The notes below the pieces were generated by a model that did no database searches, was not told the DNA's origin, and worked only from the letters and a program-made list of their open reading frames with translations. DNA of 64,000 nucleotides from NCBI RefSeq assembly GCF_003609995.1, contig NZ_AP018786.1, positions 692,001 through 756,000 of the forward strand, in the 5' to 3' direction. Origin of the DNA: Sutterella megalosphaeroides (GTDB lineage: Bacteria > Pseudomonadota > Gammaproteobacteria > Burkholderiales > Burkholderiaceae_F). Both the position numbers and the translations under genes were made by a program. Numbering within the stretch: position 1 is the first letter of the stretch; every line of letters begins with the position of its first letter. Of the stretch, positions 60,093-64,000 are shown in pieces.

Positions 60093-61262
60093 ATGACCAA
60101 GCACGTGCTTCGTCTCGCGGCGATCTCGCCCGCGCTCATCGCGCTTTCGGGCTGCTCCTACTTCGGTATCGACCAGTACTTCAACCAGGACAAGGTTCAG
60201 TACGAATCGTCGAACACCCGACAGAACCTCGAAGTTCCGCCCGACATGGCGCCGATTCCGCAGGACGACCGTTTCCAGGTTCCCTCGCGTCCCTCCGTCG
60301 TGAGCATGAACGCCGAAGCCGCCCGCGAAGCGGCCGCCAACGCCGACAAGACCGTGACGCCTTCCTCGATCGTTGCCACGACCGTCACCGCCAAGGTGAT
60401 GCGCGAAGGGGGCGAACGGTGGTTGCGCGTGAACGCGCCCGCCGATCAGCTCTGGGCCGTCGTTCAGGACTTCTGGCCGTCCGTGGGTCTCACGATCATG
60501 AAGCAGGACCCGAAGACGGGCTACATGGAAACCGTTTGGGCCGAAAACAAGGCGAAGCTCCCGCAGGACATCATCCGCGGCACGCTCGGCAAGGTGCTCG
60601 ACTTCGCGTACTCGACGGGCGAGCGCGACCAGTACCGCTGCCGCCTCGAACGCACGCCCGACGGCTCGACCGACATCTTCATCACGCACCGCTCGATGGT
60701 TGAAGTGGTGAGCGGCGCACAGAACGAAACGACGCTCTGGCAGCCCGGTCCTACCGACACGACGATGGAAGCTGAAATGCTCCAGCGCCTCGCGCTTCGC
60801 ATCGACGCCGAATTCAACCCGGATGCCGCCGAGCCCCTCAAGGCCGAAGACATCCGGAAGGACCTCATCCAGGTGCCCGCCGAAGCGAAGAGCAACATCG
60901 TGAAGTCGGCCGACGGCGCCGTCGAAGCGGTCGAGCTCAAGGAACCCTACGACCGCGCCTGGCGTACGGTCGGCCTCGTGATCGACCGCATGGGCTTTGA
61001 GCTCGTCGACCGCGACCGCGTGGCGGGCTACTTCATGGTGCGCTACCTCGACCCGAAGTACGAAGCGGCGAAGAAGAGCGAACAGGGCTTCTTCACGAAC
61101 CTCTTCGGTTCCGACAAGGCGGTCGACGCCCCGAACTACCGCATCCACCTCGCGGACGAAGGCGCGACGACGCGCATCACCGTCCAGGCGGGCGACGGCA
61201 ACGCCGACACCACGGGCGTGGCGCCCAACATCCTCACGCTCCTGGCCGAACAGCTCCGCTGA
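60093..61262 (+). CDS. bamC: Outer-membrane assembly lipoprotein BamC
   Basis: A component of the Bam complex that inserts beta-barrel proteins. The 389-residue precursor has a lipoprotein signal (MTKHVLRLAAISPALIA, lipobox LSGC), the unstructured N-terminal lasso with YESSNTRQNLEVPPDM, and two helix-grip domains (RWLRVNAPADQLWAVVQDFW and AWRTVGLVIDRMGFELVDRDR). dapA, its usual upstream neighbour, is not adjacent here. Confidence 0.93.
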   Translation: MTKHVLRLAAISPALIALSGCSYFGIDQYFNQDKVQYESSNTRQNLEVPPDMAPIPQDDRFQVPSRPSVVSMNAEAAREAAANADKTVTPSSIVATTVTAKVMREGGERWLRVNAPADQLWAVVQDFWPSVGLTIMKQDPKTGYMETVWAENKAKLPQDIIRGTLGKVLDFAYSTGERDQYRCRLERTPDGSTDIFITHRSMVEVVSGAQNETTLWQPGPTDTTMEAEMLQRLALRIDAEFNPDAAEPLKAEDIRKDLIQVPAEAKSNIVKSADGAVEAVELKEPYDRAWRTVGLVIDRMGFELVDRDRVAGYFMVRYLDPKYEAAKKSEQGFFTNLFGSDKAVDAPNYRIHLADEGATTRITVQAGDGNADTTGVAPNILTLLAEQLR

Positions 61263-61352
61263 TCGTCGGAAAGCGTCCGAACGAAGGGAGGTCGACCGTG
61301 CGGTCTTCCTCCTTTCTTTTTGTCGAAATCGTCCGTTCTCAGGAGCCGCTCC

Positions 61353-62297
61353 GTGTCCGTCGCCACCGCCGATGTACTGACCTTTTCCCTCCGGGGTCGC
61401 GCCGCGCGTTCCGCCTACGTCGCGGGCGTTTTTCTCGCGCTCGCCTCGGGGGCAGCCGCGGGAACGATGTTTGCGGCGGGCACCGAGCTTCCCGCGTCGA
61501 CGCTCGCGACGGCGCTCACGGCCTTCTCGGCTCTCTTCGGGCTTGCGGCCGCGGGACTGCTGGTTTCGAGCGTCGTACGGCGCCTGCACGACATTTCCTA
61601 CGGGGGCTTTGCGGCGCTCGTGCTGCTCGTGCCGCTTGTGAACGTCGTGTGTCTCGTTCTTCTCGCACTTTGGCCGGGAAAGCGCGGATCGAACCGCTTC
61701 GGCCCAGACCCCCGCGCCTCGATCGAAGAGGGGGCGCAAGCGTACGATGAACGGAGCGCCACCGCACGGACCTCGTCCGAAGTCGTCGACCTTCACGAAA
61801 CACCCGACGCCTCCTCGAGCGTTGAAACCACCCCGGAAACCGTTGCGGGCCCGTCGCCCGATGCGGTTCCTCTTCTTACCACTGACAGCCCGACCGCCAT
61901 GGATGACACTTCCCGCACTGCCCGTCCGTCCCGTTCTTCCCGTTCGAACGCGGGCTCGAACACCCGTTCGGGCGCGCGTACGGCAGCCAAACCGATCGCG
62001 AAGTCGCACCCGAATGCGAAGTCCGGTTCGAAATCCGCTCTGAAGCCGAAGGCGCAGCCGAAGCCGAAAGCGTCCGAGACTGCGGAGCCCGTCGAAGCCG
62101 TCGAGGTTGTCGACGAAGCCGAAGCCCGGTGCGAACGCGTCTGGGAAGCGGCTCGCGCTTCGATCGTCGACGAAAACCTTTCCGTTCGCCTTCAGGTGAA
62201 GGTGCGCAGCGTCGACAAACTCCGAAAGCTCCTCGACAAAGGCCGCATCACGCCCGAGCACTTCAAGCGCTGGAAGATACGGATCATGGAGCTCTGA
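61353..62297 (+). CDS. DUF805-type membrane protein with basic linker and C-terminal helical domain
   Basis: A 314-residue protein. Residues 1-115 form a DUF805-type membrane part (FSLRGRAARSAYVAGVFL, VRRLHDISYGGFAALVLLVPL, ALWPGKRGSNRFGPDP). Residues 170-250 are low-complexity Ser/Thr/Lys/Pro/Ala. The last 65 residues are a compact charged helical domain (RCERVWEAARASIVDENLSVRLQVKVRSVDKLRKLLDKGR split over 62130-62250), which I do not recognise. The GTG at 61353 is chosen for AGGAG eight bases before it. Function unknown. Confidence 0.7.
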   Translation: MSVATADVLTFSLRGRAARSAYVAGVFLALASGAAAGTMFAAGTELPASTLATALTAFSALFGLAAAGLLVSSVVRRLHDISYGGFAALVLLVPLVNVVCLVLLALWPGKRGSNRFGPDPRASIEEGAQAYDERSATARTSSEVVDLHETPDASSSVETTPETVAGPSPDAVPLLTTDSPTAMDDTSRTARPSRSSRSNAGSNTRSGARTAAKPIAKSHPNAKSGSKSALKPKAQPKPKASETAEPVEAVEVVDEAEARCERVWEAARASIVDENLSVRLQVKVRSVDKLRKLLDKGRITPEHFKRWKIRIMEL

Positions 62298-62301
62298 CGC
62301 C

Positions 62302-62745
62302 GTGAAGCCCCTCGAAGCTCTCGGCCGACTGGCCCTTGCCGTTTATTACCCGCAGGTGCGTACGGGCCGTGCGGTCTTTGCGGCCGAGCTCGCGCTATGG
62401 GCCGCGGCGGGGCTCTCGGTCTGGGGGCTTCTCGACCCGATTGCGGACGCCGAGTGGATCAGCGATGCGATGCTCGTGCGGATCGCACAGGTCGTCGCGG
62501 TGCTTGCGGGCTTTTGGAATGCGGCGCTTTTTCCGATTTGCGCGCGACGGCTGCACGACCTCGGACTCTCGGGCTCGTGGGCGCTTTTGAATGCCGTGCC
62601 GGGCGGCACGATCGCGCTTCTCGTCCTCGGTCTTGCGGTGCCCGGACGCCGCGCGGGGCGCGTCTGGCCCGAACGCGTCGGATTCGCGGTCGCGGACGAG
62701 TTTGCGGACGGCCGCCTCGGGCGCCTATACAATACCCGCAACTGA
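62302..62745 (+). CDS. Small DUF805-like membrane protein
   Basis: A 147-residue protein with three or four membrane helices and the DUF805 signature ARRLHDLGLSGSWALL. It starts with GTG only 4 bp after the previous stop and is coupled to it. The two adjacent DUF805-type proteins could form one membrane complex (inference). Function unknown. Confidence 0.72.
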   Translation: MKPLEALGRLALAVYYPQVRTGRAVFAAELALWAAAGLSVWGLLDPIADAEWISDAMLVRIAQVVAVLAGFWNAALFPICARRLHDLGLSGSWALLNAVPGGTIALLVLGLAVPGRRAGRVWPERVGFAVADEFADGRLGRLYNTRN

Positions 62746-62762
62746 TTTTTTCGGAGACTAGC

Positions 62763-63389
62763 ATGAGCCTTGCGGTTCAGAACGACCGTCTCGTGACGCT
62801 TCAGGTCACGATGGCCGATATGACGGGAAAGGTCCTTGAGGAAACCGGCCCCGAGGGGATCGTCTACCTCCACGGGCACGGCGACATTTTCCCCAAGATC
62901 GAAAAGGCCCTCGAAGGGCGTTTCGAAGGCGAAGGATTCACGATCCATCTCGAGCCCGAAGAGGCGTTCGGGGAGTACGACTCGGAGGCGATTCGTCTGG
63001 TGCCGCTCGAGCGCTTGGGCGATCCCGAAGCGATCGTTCCGGGGCTCCTTTTCGACGAAGTGCCGGGAGAAGGCCCCGACGGGCGCACCTGGCGCGTGAC
63101 CGACGTGGCCGACTCGGTGGCGATTCTCGAAGCGAACCATCCGCTCGCGGGGATCGGTCTTCAGTTCGCGATCAAGGTCGTGAAGGTCGAAGAGCCCGAG
63201 GGCGACGCCGTCGGTACGGACGACGTGGTCGTGCCGGGGTTCCTCGGCGTCGTCGACAAGCTCGTCGACGAAGACGAAGAAGACGACACCCCCTACGAAA
63301 ACGTCGAAGGGGCGGGCGGCGCGCTTTCCGCATACGACGACGGCTCCTCGATGGCCAAACTCGCGAAACCTCCGCGCATCGTGCGCTGA
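62763..63389 (+). CDS. SlyD-like FKBP-type peptidyl-prolyl isomerase
   Basis: A cytosolic folding helper. The 208-residue protein has the FKBP fold with an inserted flap domain: VTLQVTMADMTGKVLEETGPEG, YLHGHGDIFPKIEKALEGR, PEEAFGEYD, and the family motif NHPLAGIGLQFAIKVVKVE. The C-terminal tail (about 155-208) is acidic (VDEDEEDDTPYE) and lacks the His/Cys metal-binding tail of E. coli SlyD, so nickel delivery is not expected. A strong terminator follows. Confidence 0.88.
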   Translation: MSLAVQNDRLVTLQVTMADMTGKVLEETGPEGIVYLHGHGDIFPKIEKALEGRFEGEGFTIHLEPEEAFGEYDSEAIRLVPLERLGDPEAIVPGLLFDEVPGEGPDGRTWRVTDVADSVAILEANHPLAGIGLQFAIKVVKVEEPEGDAVGTDDVVVPGFLGVVDKLVDEDEEDDTPYENVEGAGGALSAYDDGSSMAKLAKPPRIVR

Positions 63390-63397
63390 GGCCTGCA

Positions 63398-63437
63398 AAT
63401 CGGGCGGCTCGGATGTTTCCGTGGCCGCCCGTTTTTT
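63398..63437 (+). terminator. Terminator of slyD, overlapping the gluQ stop
   Basis: CGGGCGGC (63401-63408) pairs with GCCGCCCG (63424-63431), followed by six Ts that reach the TAA of the converging gluQ gene. Confidence 0.9.
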
Positions 63438-64000
63438 AATGTCGTCCGCTTTCGACCTTGACGGGAAGGCTCGCAATCCGCTCCGCCCAGAGGGGAAGGG
63501 CCGCTCTGAGAAACGCTTCCGCCGAGTCGGCCCCGATTGCCGGAAGCCCCAGGTGGCGCGCCGCACGTTCGAGTTCGCCCAAGGGGTTCGTCACGTCGAC
63601 GGGCGTGGCGCCCTGCTGCTTCGAAAGTTTTTCTCCGCGGTCGTTCAAAACGAGCGGCAGGTGCATGTAGCGGGGCGTCCGAGCGCCGAGCGCTTCCGTG
63701 AGAACGATTTGCCGCGGTGTGTTGTCGAGAAGGTCCGCCCCGCGCACGACGTCCGTCACGCCCGAGGCGATGTCGTCCGTCACCACGGCGAGCTGATAGG
63801 CCCAAAGGCCGTCGGCGCGCTTCACGACGAAGTCGCCCACGGCTTTTTCAACGTTCTGCGCGTAGTGCCCGTACCAACGGTCGTCGAACGCCACGTCGCG
63901 ATCGGGCACCCGAAAGCGAAGCGCCCGAACCGCGCGCCCGTTCGTTCCCGTGCGACAGGTCCCGGGATAGACGGGGTAGGGGATGCCGAGGCGCTCGTCC
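63436..64000 (-). CDS. gluQ: Glutamyl-Q tRNA(Asp) synthetase (5' partial)
   Basis: A truncated GltX paralog that puts glutamate on the queuosine of tRNA-Asp. The visible 187 residues begin [20 protein letters not shown], with the single-Cys remnant of the zinc site, and continue to [36 protein letters not shown] and the KMSKS-like KLSKQQG, ending where GltX's anticodon domain would begin. The 5' end runs off the window. With queH (10152) it shows that queuosine and glutamyl-queuosine modification are both used by this organism. Confidence 0.93.
   Translation of the reverse strand, partial: DERLGIPYPVYPGTCRTGTNGRAVRALRFRVPDRDVAFDDRWYGHYAQNVEKAVGDFVVKRADGLWAYQLAVVTDDIASGVTDVVRGADLLDNTPRQIVLTEALGARTPRYMHLPLVLNDRGEKLSKQQGATPVDVTNPLGELERAARHLGLPAIGADSAEAFLRAALPLWAERIASLPVKVESGRH

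Overview
The window is a 64 kb piece of a GC-rich proteobacterial chromosome. Gene content and order suggest a betaproteobacterium of the order Burkholderiales, plausibly Sutterella-like (inference from protein style; no database was searched). Pointers are BamC, LptE and BamC-type lipoproteins, the blocks leuS-lptE-holA, rpsP-rimM-trmD-rplS and pyrG-kdsA-eno-ftsB, an ETF pair, and a DcuC-type dicarboxylate carrier with a periplasmic asparaginase that suit an anaerobic, amino-acid- and dicarboxylate-using life. Nearly all of it is ordinary core genome: single genes or short operons separated by strong, often bidirectional hairpin terminators. No CRISPR array, prophage or intact insertion sequence was seen.

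Layout: 1-7.4 kb holds the end of rpoD, a CAU tRNA, a DEAD-box helicase, bioB, a structured leader in front of an AbrB-like gene, tRNA-Glu(CTC) and gltX. 7.7-12.6 kb carries two membrane transporters, queH, yggS and proC. 13-17.3 kb is the ugpBAEC glycerol-3-phosphate ABC importer, then a small DedA-like protein. 18.2-22.3 kb holds etfBA and the ribosome operon rpsP-rimM-trmD-rplS. 22.5-33 kb has gldA, rlmL, a flavin reductase behind a structured leader, sodC, proA, and leuS-lptE-holA. 33.3-48.9 kb has a UvrD/PcrA helicase, tRNA-Arg(CCT), dcuC, a lipoprotein, a P-loop kinase, an asparaginase, argG, a CDF metal exporter with a Cys-rich tail, and pyrG-kdsA-eno-ftsB. 56-64 kb has hslO with tRNA-Pro(GGG), a PHP phosphoesterase, an M50 protease, a methyltransferase, bamC, two DUF805-type membrane proteins, slyD and the start of gluQ.

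The accessory island is 49.0-56.0 kb. A two-component system, whose sensor carries a periplasmic His/Met cluster, is followed by AT-rich tandem repeats and five small exported proteins. Four of these have a PepSY-like domain and a Met/His/Cys-rich tail; the fifth is a different Met/His-rich protein. Each is monocistronic, and all five share one promoter architecture with exactly conserved spacing: -10 hexamer, CTAA-type half-sites 16 and 38 bp further upstream, and a GTAAC-type site at 58 bp. Two of the genes are near-identical copies in an approximately 800 bp duplication, with a decayed transposase fragment at the junction and a truncated copy of the fifth gene. I read this as an expanding, co-regulated envelope metal-response module (inference). 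It is the part of the window most worth experimental attention.

Three leaders also look like undescribed RNA control elements: 4.94-5.14 kb (with a competing antiterminator), 20.27-20.44 kb (between rpsP and rimM), and 25.20-25.39 kb.
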